A stretch of DNA of 64,000 nt from Gammaproteobacteria bacterium (GCA_005878835.1 VBMV01000059.1:1-64000), one strand, 5' to 3'; shown: positions 50,311-61,752, counted from the first letter of the stretch. A program made the numbers and translations. The notes: generated by a model from the sequence alone, not told the origin.

Positions 50311-50472
50311 TCAGCGGGTAGTCGGATTCTGGGCCGCTCCCGGCTCGCTGCGCTGCCGCGCGCCTTCCTCCCTGAGGCGCTGCGCCTCTTCGGCGCGCGC
50401 GCGTTCCAGATCCTCGCGCTTGCGCGCGATCTCCGCCAGCATCAGCTGCAGCCACTCGGACAGCGCCGTCAC
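50311..50472 (-). CDS. 53-aa predicted coiled-coil protein (not in ORF track)
   Basis: GTG 50472: MTALSEWLQLMLAEIARKREDLERARAEEAQRLREEGARQRSEPGAAQNPTTR*. Upstream GAGGAG about 8 nt from GTG. Sits 12 bp after the Ldt stop and 45 bp before the sheath start. Confidence 0.65.
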   Translation of the reverse strand: MTALSEWLQLMLAEIARKREDLERARAEEAQRLREEGARQRSEPGAAQNPTTR

Positions 50473-50484
50473 GGCGCACACTCC

Positions 50485-51729
50485 TCAGCCGCCATTCTTG
50501 GGGCGCGCCGGTGGCGCCTCGGCGGCGTCGGCCGGGGCATCGGCGGTCTGCTCGGGCGTATCCTCGGCCGGCGCGCCCGGCTCGATCTCGGACAGCATCT
50601 GCTTGAAGGAGGCTTCATCCATGGGCAGGTCCGACTTGCCATCCCAGGTGGAGCCTTCCGGAAGCACGTTCTGCACGCGCGGCGCCCCGGCCAGGACCTC
50701 ATCGACCGTAGCGTCGGAGGCGGTGATCGGGACGGGCACGCCGCGCGGAGCGCGCGCGAGCGCCGACACCAGCGTCCAGTCGACTTGGGTACCGTGCTCC
50801 TTCAGCTGCTGTTGCAGCGTCGCGGCCAGGGACTTGCTGAGGAGCCGCCGCTGGGCGTTCGCCCAGTCGCGCGTATCGTCCTCCAGAACGTCAAAGGGCT
50901 GCATGTACAGCTGCCCGTCACGCCAGCCGAACACGAACGGTTGATTGACCACGCGCACCTGGGTGCCGAGGGGCACCATGGCGAAGAACTGGGCGATGTC
51001 CTCCGGGTACAGGCGGATGCAGCCGTGGCTCGAACGCAGCCCGACGCCGGCTGGCTTATTGGTGCCATGAATCAGGTAGCTCGGCCACTGCAGGTAGAGC
51101 GCGTACTTGCCCAAGGGATTGTCCGGTCCGGGCCCGATCACCGGATCGAGATCCTCGCCGTTCTCGTGGTGCTCCTTGCGCACCGAGAGCGGCACGCGCC
51201 AGGTGGGATCCTGCTGGCGGCGCACGATCTTCGTGACGCCCTCCGGAGTTCGCCAGCCCACCTTGCCGATGCCGATGGGGTGCGTGAGCACGACGGGCGG
51301 TGCGCCGCGCCCGACCGGGGGATAGTAGAAGATCCGCATGGCCGCGATGTTGATCACGAGCCCGGTGCGCGGCGCGTTCGGCAGAATGAACTGCGACGGA
51401 ACCACGATCTCCCGGCCCTCCCCCGGCAGCCAGGGGTCGACCTTGGGATTGGCGCGCACGATCTCCTCGTACCCGACGTTGAAGCGACGTGCGATATCGC
51501 TGAGCGTGTCGTCCTTGCCGGCCGTCACCACCTGCACGACGCCGACGACGTCCTGAGCGGGGTCGAGCTCGAAGCGCTCGTTGGCCACTGGCGGGGGCAG
51601 CGCCGGCGCCGCCGGCGGGGCCGGCGCTGCGGGAGGCGCCGGGTGCCGCAACGGGGCGAAGAGCGAGCACCCCGCGATCAGCAGGCACGTCAGCGCGGCA
51701 GTAGCGCGGGCCGTGGAGGCAGCCTTCAT
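50485..51729 (-). CDS. L,D-transpeptidase lipoprotein with LysM-like and YkuD domains
   Basis: MKAASTARATAALTCLLIAGC lipobox; DTLSDIARRFNVGYEEIVRANPKVDPWLPGEGREIVVP LysM; HGTNKPAGVGLRSSHGCIRLYPEDI catalytic SHGCIRL. Confidence 0.96.
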   Translation of the reverse strand: MKAASTARATAALTCLLIAGCSLFAPLRHPAPPAAPAPPAAPALPPPVANERFELDPAQDVVGVVQVVTAGKDDTLSDIARRFNVGYEEIVRANPKVDPWLPGEGREIVVPSQFILPNAPRTGLVINIAAMRIFYYPPVGRGAPPVVLTHPIGIGKVGWRTPEGVTKIVRRQQDPTWRVPLSVRKEHHENGEDLDPVIGPGPDNPLGKYALYLQWPSYLIHGTNKPAGVGLRSSHGCIRLYPEDIAQFFAMVPLGTQVRVVNQPFVFGWRDGQLYMQPFDVLEDDTRDWANAQRRLLSKSLAATLQQQLKEHGTQVDWTLVSALARAPRGVPVPITASDATVDEVLAGAPRVQNVLPEGSTWDGKSDLPMDEASFKQMLSEIEPGAPAEDTPEQTADAPADAAEAPPARPKNGG

Positions 51730-51779
51730 GGTGGAATTATGACCGAGTTCGCCGGGGCGCGAAGGGCGTCGGTGATGCG

Positions 51780-52277
51780 CTACAGCAGCACGGGCTGGTT
51801 GGGCAGCTCGTGGTCGCTGTGGTGCCGCCCCGGGAAGTGCCGTCCCAGCAGTGCCGCCACGCCCTCGATACCCGCGATCGAGCCCTCGCCATAGCGCCTG
51901 GCGCGGTAGTGCAGCTCCATCTGCCGGCACACCGCCTGCCACTCAGGCTGCGCGATGCGCTCGGCGATGCCGCGGTCGGCGATGATCTCGACCACCCGGT
52001 CCGCCACGAGCACGTAGATGAGGACACCGTTGTTGTACGCCGTGTCCCATACGCCGAGCTGTCCGAACAGCTGCAGCGCGCGCGGCCGTGGCGGCAGATC
52101 GTGCCACAGCTCCGGCAGATCCAGGGCGGTCTCGACCACGAAGCGGATCTCCCCCGCATGCTGCGCTTCGCAGCGGCCGATGGCCTGCTCGATGGCGGCG
52201 CGAACCTGCGGCGTGAAGCGCCGGCGCGTGCTCCAGCGCGTGGTGGCGAGGTGGCGAATGAGGCGCAGGAATCGCAT
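51780..52277 (-). CDS. TPM domain-containing protein
   Basis: VRAAIEQAIGRCEAQHAGEIRFVVETALDLPELWHDLPPRPRALQLFGQLGVWDTAYNNGVLIYVLVADRVVEIIADRGI. Confidence 0.9.
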   Translation of the reverse strand: MRFLRLIRHLATTRWSTRRRFTPQVRAAIEQAIGRCEAQHAGEIRFVVETALDLPELWHDLPPRPRALQLFGQLGVWDTAYNNGVLIYVLVADRVVEIIADRGIAERIAQPEWQAVCRQMELHYRARRYGEGSIAGIEGVAALLGRHFPGRHHSDHELPNQPVLL

Positions 52278-52290
52278 GACCAGGTCCCTC

Positions 52291-53190
52291 CTACCAGCTT
52301 CCGGAGGCGCCGCCGCCCCCGAATCCTCCGCCACCACCGCTGAATCCACCGCCGCCGAATCCTCCGCCCCCGAGGCCGCCGCCGAATCCGCCGAAGCCCC
52401 CGGCACGCGGGTAGCTCGACCAGCCGCTGCCACGCGCCAGACCGCCGAGCAGCGTGAACAGGAACGCGCCCGCCGCGGCGAGCAGCGCCAGGAGCAGCGC
52501 GTAGCCGGCGATCCACACCAGCAGGCCCGTGCCGACCGCGGTGAAGGCCGAGCCCAGCGTGCGTCCGAAGACCGCGCGCAGCAGCACCGAACCGACAAAA
52601 ACGGCGAACAGCATCAGCGGCAAGGGGCTCGAGCCGTGCGCGCGCCGGCCGGACTGCCACTCGTGCTCGGGGGGCGGCAGCGGCTCGCCTTCGATGAGCT
52701 TCATCATCTGCTCGAGGCCGGCGTCGATGCCGGCGTAGTAATTGCCCTGGCGGAAGGCGGGCCGCAGGGTCTCCGAGATGATGCGGTTGCACATGGCATC
52801 GGTCAGGACACCCTCGAGACCATAGCCGACCTCGATGCGCACGCGGTGATCGTTCCTGGCAATGATCAGCAGCGCGCCGTCATCCACCTTGTGCCGGCCG
52901 AGCTTCCACTCATCGACCACCCGGATCGAGTACTGCTCGATCTGCTCCGGTTCGGTCGTCGCCACGAGCAGCAGCGCGAGCTGCGAGCCCTTGGCGGACT
53001 CGAACGCCGCGAGCTTCTGCTCGAGCGCGCTCTGCTGCTCCGCGCTCAGGGTACCGGTGAGATCGGTGACGCGCGCCGTCAGCTTCGGGATCGGCTGCAG
53101 GCCCTGCGCGCCCGGCATCACCCCAGGGCCCAGCAGCAGCGCCAGCGCCAGTCCCGCCCGCGCTCGGGCGCCGCTCGAGCCGGCGATCAT
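52291..53190 (-). CDS. TPM domain (YgcG-like) membrane protein with Gly-rich tail
   Basis: RVTDLTGTLSAEQQSALEQKLAAFESAKGSQLALLLVATTEPEQIEQYSIRVVDEWKLG; GGGFGGGGFSGGGGGFGGGGASGSW end; 4-bp overlap with lemA. Confidence 0.93.
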   Translation of the reverse strand: MIAGSSGARARAGLALALLLGPGVMPGAQGLQPIPKLTARVTDLTGTLSAEQQSALEQKLAAFESAKGSQLALLLVATTEPEQIEQYSIRVVDEWKLGRHKVDDGALLIIARNDHRVRIEVGYGLEGVLTDAMCNRIISETLRPAFRQGNYYAGIDAGLEQMMKLIEGEPLPPPEHEWQSGRRAHGSSPLPLMLFAVFVGSVLLRAVFGRTLGSAFTAVGTGLLVWIAGYALLLALLAAAGAFLFTLLGGLARGSGWSSYPRAGGFGGFGGGLGGGGFGGGGFSGGGGGFGGGGASGSW

Positions 53191-53843
53191 TTCGTCGCGG
53201 GTTGTCCCGGGGACGCCGCGGCAGCGGCCGGCGCGGCCGGTGCCCCGGGGGGCGAGGTGTCGAAGCTGACCGTCGGGGCGGTCGCGATCTGCTGCTCGTT
53301 GGCGACCTGGAAGCTCGGCTTCACCTGGAAACCGAACATCTTCGCCGTGAGATTGACGGGGAAGGAGCGCACCGTCACGTTGTAAGCCTGCACCGCCTGG
53401 ATGTAGCGATTGCGCGCCACGGTGATGCGGTTTTCAGTGCCCTCGAGCTGCGATTGCAGATCGCGGAAATTCTGGTCCGACTTCAGCTGCGGATAGTTCT
53501 CGACCACCACCATCAGGCTCTTCAGCGCCTGGGTGAGATCGCCCTGCGCGGCCTGGTACTTCTGGAACAGCTGCGGGTTATTGAGTACCTCGGGCGTCAC
53601 CTGGATGGAGCTCGCCCGGGCGCGCGCCTCGGTCACCCCGATCAGCACTTTCTGCTCCTGGGCCGCGTAGCCCTTCACGGTGTTGACGAGATTCGGGATG
53701 AGATCGGCCCGGCGCTGATACTGATTCACGACCTCGGACCAGGCCGCCTTGACGCCCTCGTCCTGTTGCTGCAGGGAGTTGTAACCGCAGCCTGACAGGC
53801 CCAGGACCGCGGCACCCACAAGGGCGAGAAACCACGCGCGCAT
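53187..53843 (-). CDS. lemA: LemA family protein
   Basis: GCGYNSLQQQDEGVKAAWSEVVNQYQRRADLIPNLVNTVKGYAAQEQKVL; ENRITVARNRYIQAVQAYNVTVRSFP. Confidence 0.97.
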   Translation of the reverse strand: MRAWFLALVGAAVLGLSGCGYNSLQQQDEGVKAAWSEVVNQYQRRADLIPNLVNTVKGYAAQEQKVLIGVTEARARASSIQVTPEVLNNPQLFQKYQAAQGDLTQALKSLMVVVENYPQLKSDQNFRDLQSQLEGTENRITVARNRYIQAVQAYNVTVRSFPVNLTAKMFGFQVKPSFQVANEQQIATAPTVSFDTSPPGAPAAPAAAAASPGQPATK

Positions 53844-53968
53844 CGAGTTCTCCTTGGCTTACCACCCGGTCCCCTGCGGCCAGGGGGCGGGGATTGTCAC
53901 ACGGAGGCAAGGGCGCGTCGATTGCGCCCGCGGCGCGGGCGGGGGCGGCCGGCGCGCGGGCCGGCGCC

Positions 53969-54000
53969 AAAAAAAACCCCAGGTTTTGAGGCCTGGGGTT
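53969..54000 (-). terminator. strong intrinsic terminator (minus-strand reading)
   Basis: Minus strand AACCCCAGG-CCTCAAA-ACCTGGGGTTTTTTTT-type structure: 9-bp stem (53975-54000) followed by T-run. Confidence 0.9.
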
Positions 54001-54048
54001 GATAAGGGCGGACCTTCGATGAAGGGAAGGAAGTCCGCCAGGGGATCT

Positions 54049-54261
54049 TCAGTGCAATCGCGCCCAGTGCAGGATCCGGATGTCCTCACAGTCCAGGTCG
54101 AAGCTCTGTGCCAGCAGCGCGCGCAGCTCACGGTTGGCGCGCGTGTTGCTGAGCGGCTCGCGCAGCTCGACTACGCCGCTCCATTCGCTGCCGCAGGGGG
54201 GGCTTTGCGCCTTGCCGCCGCCGGTGACGAAGTGCGTGTAGTACTTGGTAGCCACGGTCAC
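54049..54261 (-). CDS. small conserved-looking hypothetical protein, 70 aa
   Basis: MTVATKYYTHFVTGGGKAQSPPCGSEWSGVVELREPLSNTRANRELRALLAQSFDLDCEDIRILHWARLH; ends just before a strong terminator. Confidence 0.6.
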   Translation of the reverse strand: MTVATKYYTHFVTGGGKAQSPPCGSEWSGVVELREPLSNTRANRELRALLAQSFDLDCEDIRILHWARLH

Positions 54262-54360
54262 AGGTTAGTAGCCCCGCGCGGCATTCGTCCGTGAGATGTT
54301 CCACAGAACCCCCGATTTCTGTTAAAGGGATTGCGACATAATTCACAGGATTTCCGCCCC

Positions 54361-54870
54361 ATGAGTCGCTTAGCGCAAGCGTCGCCGGCGGGCTCGAAGT
54401 ACATCACGCCGGAGGGCGCGCGCCGCCTGCGCCTGGAGCTCGAGCTTCTCTGGCGCGACGAGCGCCCCAGGGTCTGCCAGGCGGTGGCGGCCGCCGCCGC
54501 CCAGGGGGACCGCTCCGAGAACGCCGAGTACACCTACGGCAAGCGCCGCCTGCGGGAAATCGACCGCCGGGTACGCTTCCTGCGCCGGCGGCTCGCGGGC
54601 ATGGTGGTGGTCGATCAGCCGCCCGCCGACCCGGCGCGCGTGTTCTTCGGGGCGTGGGTACTGCTCGAGTCGCAGGACGGAGCCCAGTCACGCTACCGCA
54701 TTGTCGGTCCCGACGAGTTCGACCGCGCCCCCGGCTACATCAGCATGGACTCGCCCCTCGGGCGCGCGTTGCTGCGCAAGACCCTCGACGACGAGGTGAT
54801 CGTGGAGGCTCCCGGGGGCAGCCGCGCGTACGTGATCGTGTCGATCGAGTACCCGCGCGACTCGCCGTGA
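54361..54870 (+). CDS. greB: transcription elongation factor GreB
   Basis: YITPEGARRLRLELELLWRDERPRVCQAVAAAAAQGDRSENAEYTYGKRRLREIDRRVRFLRRRL. Confidence 0.96.
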   Translation: MSRLAQASPAGSKYITPEGARRLRLELELLWRDERPRVCQAVAAAAAQGDRSENAEYTYGKRRLREIDRRVRFLRRRLAGMVVVDQPPADPARVFFGAWVLLESQDGAQSRYRIVGPDEFDRAPGYISMDSPLGRALLRKTLDDEVIVEAPGGSRAYVIVSIEYPRDSP

Positions 54871-54911
54871 GCCAGGCACGCCGGCGGCGCGCCGTTCACG
54901 CCGATCCGCGC

Positions 54912-56336
54912 TCACCAGAGCACGCGGACGTTCTTGAACTGCCAGGGGTCGTTGCGGTCGAGGTCCTCGGGGAACAATCGCTCGCGCTCGTGCAGCGGCG
55001 TCCAATCCGTGTACTCCCCGACCACCGGACCCAGATACGGCATGCAGATCTCGAGATTGCGGCGGAAATCCATCTCATCCGGCTCGATCACACCGAGATT
55101 GGGGTTCTCCATCGCCCACAGCGCCCCGGACAGCACCGCCGCACACACCTGCAGACTCGTGGCATTGTTGTACGGGGCGAGCTTGCGCGCCTCCCCGATC
55201 GACAGTTGCGAGCCGTACCAGTAGGCGTTCTTGCGGTGGCCGGCGAGCAGCACACCCAGCTCGTCGACGCCGCTCAGGATGTCGTCCATGAGGATGCGCT
55301 GGCGCTCCTGCTGCACGTAGTTGCGCCCGGCGAGCTCGTGCACCGACATCACGGCGGAGTCGCACGGGTGATAGGCATAGTGCACCGTGGGCCGGTACGC
55401 CACCTGCATGCCATCGCGCACCGTGAAGTAGTCCGCCATCGAGATGGACTCGCCGTGCGTGATGCACCAGCCGTGGAAATGGCCGGCGCCCGGCGTCCAG
55501 GTGCGCACGCGGGTGCCGGCGCCGGGCTGCGTCAGGTAGATCGCCGCCAGGCAGCCGGAGTCATGGCGCTTGCCGTCGCGCGGAAAGTTGCGCTCGTGCG
55601 TGCCCCAGCCCATCTCGCACGGCTGCGAGCCCTCGCCGACGAAGCCGTCGATCGACCAGGTGTTGACGAATTCGCCCGGCTGCTTCGGCTGGCCCGGGAT
55701 CTGCGTGTCGCGCTCGGCGATGTGGATGACTCTCACGCCGAGGCGGCGGGCCAGCTCGCCCCACTCGGCGCGCGAGCTGGGCTTGCCGGCCTCCACCTTG
55801 GTGTCGGCGGCGATGTTCAGCAGCGCCTGCTTCACGAAGTGCGACACCAGGCCCGGGTTGGCGCCGTGAGTGAGCACCGCGGTGGGAGCGCGCGCATTGC
55901 CGGCCCGCAACGCCAGCGCCTCCTCGCGCAGCACGTAATTGGTGCGCCGGGCGGCGGGGACGGTCGGGTCGGTGTAGCCGCCCGGCCAGGGCTCGATGCA
56001 CGTGTCCAGGTACATCGCGCCCTTTTCCCAGCACAGCTTGATGAGCGCGACGCTCGACACCTCGACCGAGACGTTGATGAGGAAATCCCCGCGCCCCAGC
56101 AGCGGATTGAGCACGCGGCGGTAGTTCTCGCGCGTGAGCCGCTCCTTGACGAACTTGACGCCGTACCTTGCGGCCTCCTCGTTCCCCTTGTCCTCCGCGG
56201 TCACGATCGTGAGGCGCTCGGGCGCAATGCCGATGTGCCGCAGGATCAGCGGCAGCACGCCCTGGCCGATGCTGCCAAAACCCACGAACAGGATCCGTCC
56301 TGGAAACTCGAGAAGAATCTTGTCATTGCTGCTCAT
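54912..56336 (-). CDS. hss: homospermidine synthase
   Basis: ILFVGFGSIGQGVLPLILRHI; TCIEPWPGGYTD; VLTHGANPGLVSHFVKQALL; GWGTHERNFP; long HSS-type length. Confidence 0.93.
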   Translation of the reverse strand: MSSNDKILLEFPGRILFVGFGSIGQGVLPLILRHIGIAPERLTIVTAEDKGNEEAARYGVKFVKERLTRENYRRVLNPLLGRGDFLINVSVEVSSVALIKLCWEKGAMYLDTCIEPWPGGYTDPTVPAARRTNYVLREEALALRAGNARAPTAVLTHGANPGLVSHFVKQALLNIAADTKVEAGKPSSRAEWGELARRLGVRVIHIAERDTQIPGQPKQPGEFVNTWSIDGFVGEGSQPCEMGWGTHERNFPRDGKRHDSGCLAAIYLTQPGAGTRVRTWTPGAGHFHGWCITHGESISMADYFTVRDGMQVAYRPTVHYAYHPCDSAVMSVHELAGRNYVQQERQRILMDDILSGVDELGVLLAGHRKNAYWYGSQLSIGEARKLAPYNNATSLQVCAAVLSGALWAMENPNLGVIEPDEMDFRRNLEICMPYLGPVVGEYTDWTPLHERERLFPEDLDRNDPWQFKNVRVLW

Positions 56337-56436
56337 GATGCGGCTTCAGTTCTCCCTTTGCGCCACGCAGGCGCGCGGCTATGAAGGGTATCATTCGCGC
56401 GGCGCAATTTCCGCGCTTGCCTTCTTGAGCGGTCGT

Positions 56437-57096
56437 TCAGCGCCAGTGAGGAGGATAGGTGCGCTCGTAGCCGGGCAGGGCCGCGACGCGCGCGAGCCAG
56501 CGGCCGAGCGACGGATAGTTCACCTCCACCGGCATGAAGCGCGAGGACAGCTCGCGCGCCTGCGGGCGCTCGAGCGCGCGCTTCAGCAGCTGGATGCCGG
56601 GAAAGATGACCATGTCGACCGCCGAGCAGGCATCGCCCACGATCCAGTCGGACTTCGACAGCCGTCCCTCGATGGTGCGCGCCTCGTTGGCGACCGCGTG
56701 CAACGCGTCCGTGATCTCATCGCCGGACAGATCCGCGTTGCCCTGAAATACCCCGGAGGCGATGGCGGTGAGCCGCGGCTCGATGTACGCCTGGTATTCG
56801 CAGATGACGCGCATGATGGTGCCGGCTTCCTCGGGCGTGCGGCCGAAGATCGGCGGCTGCGGGTACTTCAGGTCCAGGTAGTACAGGATCGCGAGCGACT
56901 CGAAGCACACGTAATCCCCGTCCTTGAGCACCGGCACGCGGCCGCGGGGATTGAGCGCCAGCATCTGCGGAGACTTGTGCTCCTGTTTGGAGAACTGCAG
57001 CAGGTGGCTCACGTAAGGCAGACGCTTGTACTCGAGCGCCAGCAACACGCGCCAGGCGAAGGGACTGCCACTGCCCCAGAAAAGCTCGATTGTCAT
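56437..57096 (-). CDS. glutathione S-transferase family protein
   Basis: [75 protein letters not shown]. Confidence 0.94.
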   Translation of the reverse strand: MTIELFWGSGSPFAWRVLLALEYKRLPYVSHLLQFSKQEHKSPQMLALNPRGRVPVLKDGDYVCFESLAILYYLDLKYPQPPIFGRTPEEAGTIMRVICEYQAYIEPRLTAIASGVFQGNADLSGDEITDALHAVANEARTIEGRLSKSDWIVGDACSAVDMVIFPGIQLLKRALERPQARELSSRFMPVEVNYPSLGRWLARVAALPGYERTYPPHWR

Positions 57097-57191
57097 CGTG
57101 CCCCCGCGCCGAGGTGGTAGCTTCGATTGTAACGACAACCGCACAACGCCGAAAATGCATGCCAGCCGCCAAGCATAAGGACCGCCCCGCC

Positions 57192-58061
57192 ATGCCGACG
57201 ACGCTGATCGAGCCAGCTGCGCTGCGCGCGCATCTCGCCGATCCCGACTGGGTGATCGTCGACTGCCGTTTCGAGCTCGCGCGCCCTGAGTGGAGCGCGC
57301 TCGCCTGGGCCGCCGGACACATTCCAAACGCGCTGTACGCCCATCTGGATCGTGATCTGTCCGGAGCGCGCACCGCGCTCACGGGCCGCCATCCATTGCC
57401 GGCGATCGCGGCGCTCAGCGCCACGTTCGGGCGCTGGGGCATAGATAAAGAGGTGCAGGTCGTGGCCTACGACCAGGGCGTGGGCGCCTATGCCGCGCGG
57501 CTGTGGTGGCTGCTGCGCTGGCTCGGACATGAGCGGGCGGCGGTGCTCGACGGCGGCATCGGCGCGTGGGAGCGTGCCGGGTTGCCGCTCGAGGCGGCCG
57601 TCACCGTGCGCGCGCCACGGCGCTTCATGGCCGCCCCCGCCGAGGCTCTGGTGGTGACGACGCCGGCGCTCGCGCGCCTCGTCGCCGCCGGCGCCCTCAC
57701 GCGCGGGGAGCTGACGCTCGTGGACGCGCGCAGCGCCGATCGCTTCGCCGGTGAGAACGAGACGCTCGACCCGGTCGCGGGCCACATCCCCGGCGCGCGT
57801 AACCATCCGTTCGCGGGCAATCTTGATGCGCACGGGCGCTTCCTTGCCGCGCCCGAGCTGCGCCGGCGCTGGGCCGGTACGCTGCGCGAGCGCGCGCCAC
57901 AGACGCTGATTGCGATGTGCGGCTCCGGCGTCACGGCCTGCCACAACCTGCTCGCGCTCGAAGCCGCGGGGCTTCCCGGCGCGCGGCTCTACGCGGGGTC
58001 GTGGAGCGAGTGGATCCGCGATCCGGCGCGACCGGTGGCACGGGGTGGGGAAACTTCCTGA
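57192..58061 (+). CDS. sulfurtransferase (rhodanese / 3-mercaptopyruvate type)
   Basis: Two rhodanese domains; [58 protein letters not shown] active-site loop. Confidence 0.94.
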   Translation: MPTTLIEPAALRAHLADPDWVIVDCRFELARPEWSALAWAAGHIPNALYAHLDRDLSGARTALTGRHPLPAIAALSATFGRWGIDKEVQVVAYDQGVGAYAARLWWLLRWLGHERAAVLDGGIGAWERAGLPLEAAVTVRAPRRFMAAPAEALVVTTPALARLVAAGALTRGELTLVDARSADRFAGENETLDPVAGHIPGARNHPFAGNLDAHGRFLAAPELRRRWAGTLRERAPQTLIAMCGSGVTACHNLLALEAAGLPGARLYAGSWSEWIRDPARPVARGGETS

Positions 58062-58105
58062 CGGGACACTCTTCCTGGTCGCGCAATTTTGATATAACGC
58101 GCCCC

Positions 58106-60085
<1,980 letters not shown>

Positions 60086-60092
60086 CCCGGCG

Positions 60093-60245
60093 CTAGAGAC
60101 GTACGCCGAACAGCGCCAGCAGCGCGAGCACGATGAACGCGCCGGCGGCGGCGCGGTGCACCCACTTGAGCGGCAGGGCCTTCGCCGCCGCCTCCCCCAA
60201 CAGCACCACCGGCACATCCGCCAGCATCATGCCGAGGGTGGTGCC
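60093..60245 (-). pseudogene. C-terminal remnant of a TMEM165/GDT1 (UPF0016) family membrane protein
   Basis: AGTTLGMMLADVPVVLLGEAAAKALPLKWVHRAAAGAFIVLALLALFGVRL resembles the GDT1 C-terminal repeat; upstream ORF sequence to 60410 shows no GDT1 N-terminal half. Confidence 0.65.
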
Positions 60246-60524
60246 GGCACTTGGTTTGCGTCCCGCAAAGGCCGGGAGTAGCATGCCAAGTGCGTTCGTA
60301 TCCGTCGTGGATGAGTGCGCTTTGTCGAATGTGTTGACTTCATCTCCCGCCTCGCGCTTCTCATCCGTGCGCGAACGCAGGTGCAGGCCGCTGGCCCAAG
60401 CGCTGCGCATTGACTGACCGCCGATCGTGTGCCTTGAAGCCTTGACCTGTTTGACTGTTCACGCGGTACATGCGACCGACCCGTGCGGCTCGCCGCTGTC
60501 CGCTTTTGCAAGAGAGACTTCCTG

Positions 60525-60806
60525 ATGACGACGATTTACGTGGGCAACCTGCCCTTCAACGCCACCGAGCAGGACGTGAAGGCCCTGTTTGAACGTCACG
60601 GCAAAGTGGAATCGGTGAAGCTCATCAACGACCGGGAAACCGGCAAACCGCGTGGTTTCGGATTCGTCGACATGCCCCAGGCCGAGGCGCAGAGCGCGAT
60701 CCAGGCCCTGAACGGCTTTCAGATGAACGGCCGGCCGCTGCGCGTCAACGAAGCACAGGAGCGCCCACAACGCCCCCGCCAGGGTGGCGGTCCGTTCCGC
60801 CGCTGA
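60525..60806 (+). CDS. RRM-domain RNA-binding protein
   Basis: MTTIYVGNLPFNATEQDVKALFERHGKVESVKLINDRETGKPRGFGFVDM with RNP2/RNP1; basic RPQRPRQGGGPFRR tail. Confidence 0.96.
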   Translation: MTTIYVGNLPFNATEQDVKALFERHGKVESVKLINDRETGKPRGFGFVDMPQAEAQSAIQALNGFQMNGRPLRVNEAQERPQRPRQGGGPFRR

Positions 60807-60832
60807 GCATTTGCGCAACTTTGCGGGACAGG

Positions 60833-60860
60833 AAAACCCCGCCGTGCGCGGGGTTTTCTT
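60833..60860 (+). terminator. intrinsic terminator after the RRM gene
   Basis: AAAACCCCGC-CGTGC-GCGGGGTTTTCTTT; near-symmetric A/T flanks. Confidence 0.88.
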
Positions 60861-60918
60861 TGGCGCACGCCCGCTGCCGTGCGCGGGACGTGCTCACCTG
60901 AAGCGAGGATGACCGACG

Positions 60919-61749
60919 ATGTTCGCCAACCCGAGACTGGCCGCAGCCACCATCGCCAGCGCGGTGCTGCTGGCCGCGTGCGCGGCCAACAACTCGCGCC
61001 AGACCACCGCCGCGGCGCTCACGGCCATCCTGGCGACCGACACGCGCTCGCAGGAGAACCGCGCGCGCGACGTCTACCGCCATCCGAAGGAAACGCTGCT
61101 GTTCTTCGGCCTGCGGCCCGAGATGAGCGTGCTGGAGGTGTGGCCGGAGCCGGGCTGGTATACGGAGGTGATCGCGCCGCTGGTGCGCGACAAGGGCAAA
61201 TACTACGCCGCGGTCATTGCGGCGGACCCCGAGAGCACGTACATCACGCAGCGTCTGGAGAAGTACCGCCAGGCGCTGGCCGCGCACCCGGAGCTCTACG
61301 ATCGCGTCGCGGTGGTGACCTTCCCGGCGGACGGCGGCGATGCCGTGCCGCCGGCATCGGTCGACATGGTCGTGACCTTCCGCAACATTCACAACTGGAT
61401 GGGGCGTGACATGGCCGCTCAGGCGTTCGCCACCATGTACCGCGCCCTCAAGCCCGGGGGCGTGCTGGGCGTGGTCGAGCACCGCGGCAATCCCGCCGTG
61501 GCGCAGGACCCGAAGGCGAAGAGCGGCTACGTCAACGAGGACTATGCGATCAGGCTGATCGAAGCACAGGGCTTCAGGCTGGTCGCCAAGTCCCAGGTGA
61601 ACGCCAACCCGAAGGACACCAAGGACTACGAGCAGGGAGTGTGGACCCTGCCGCCCACCTACCGCCTGGGCGAGAAAGACCGCGACAAGTACGCCGCCAT
61701 CGGCGAGAGCGACCGCTTCACGCTGCGGTTCGTGAAACCGCTGAAGTAG
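60919..61749 (+). CDS. exported/lipoprotein-like predicted SAM-dependent methyltransferase
   Basis: MFANPRLAAATIASAVLLAAC lipobox-like signal; MSVLEVWPEPGWYTEVIAPLV; VDMVVTFRNIHNWM; ALKPGGVLGVVEHRG. Confidence 0.85.
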   Translation: MFANPRLAAATIASAVLLAACAANNSRQTTAAALTAILATDTRSQENRARDVYRHPKETLLFFGLRPEMSVLEVWPEPGWYTEVIAPLVRDKGKYYAAVIAADPESTYITQRLEKYRQALAAHPELYDRVAVVTFPADGGDAVPPASVDMVVTFRNIHNWMGRDMAAQAFATMYRALKPGGVLGVVEHRGNPAVAQDPKAKSGYVNEDYAIRLIEAQGFRLVAKSQVNANPKDTKDYEQGVWTLPPTYRLGEKDRDKYAAIGESDRFTLRFVKPLK

Positions 61750-61752
61750 CCC

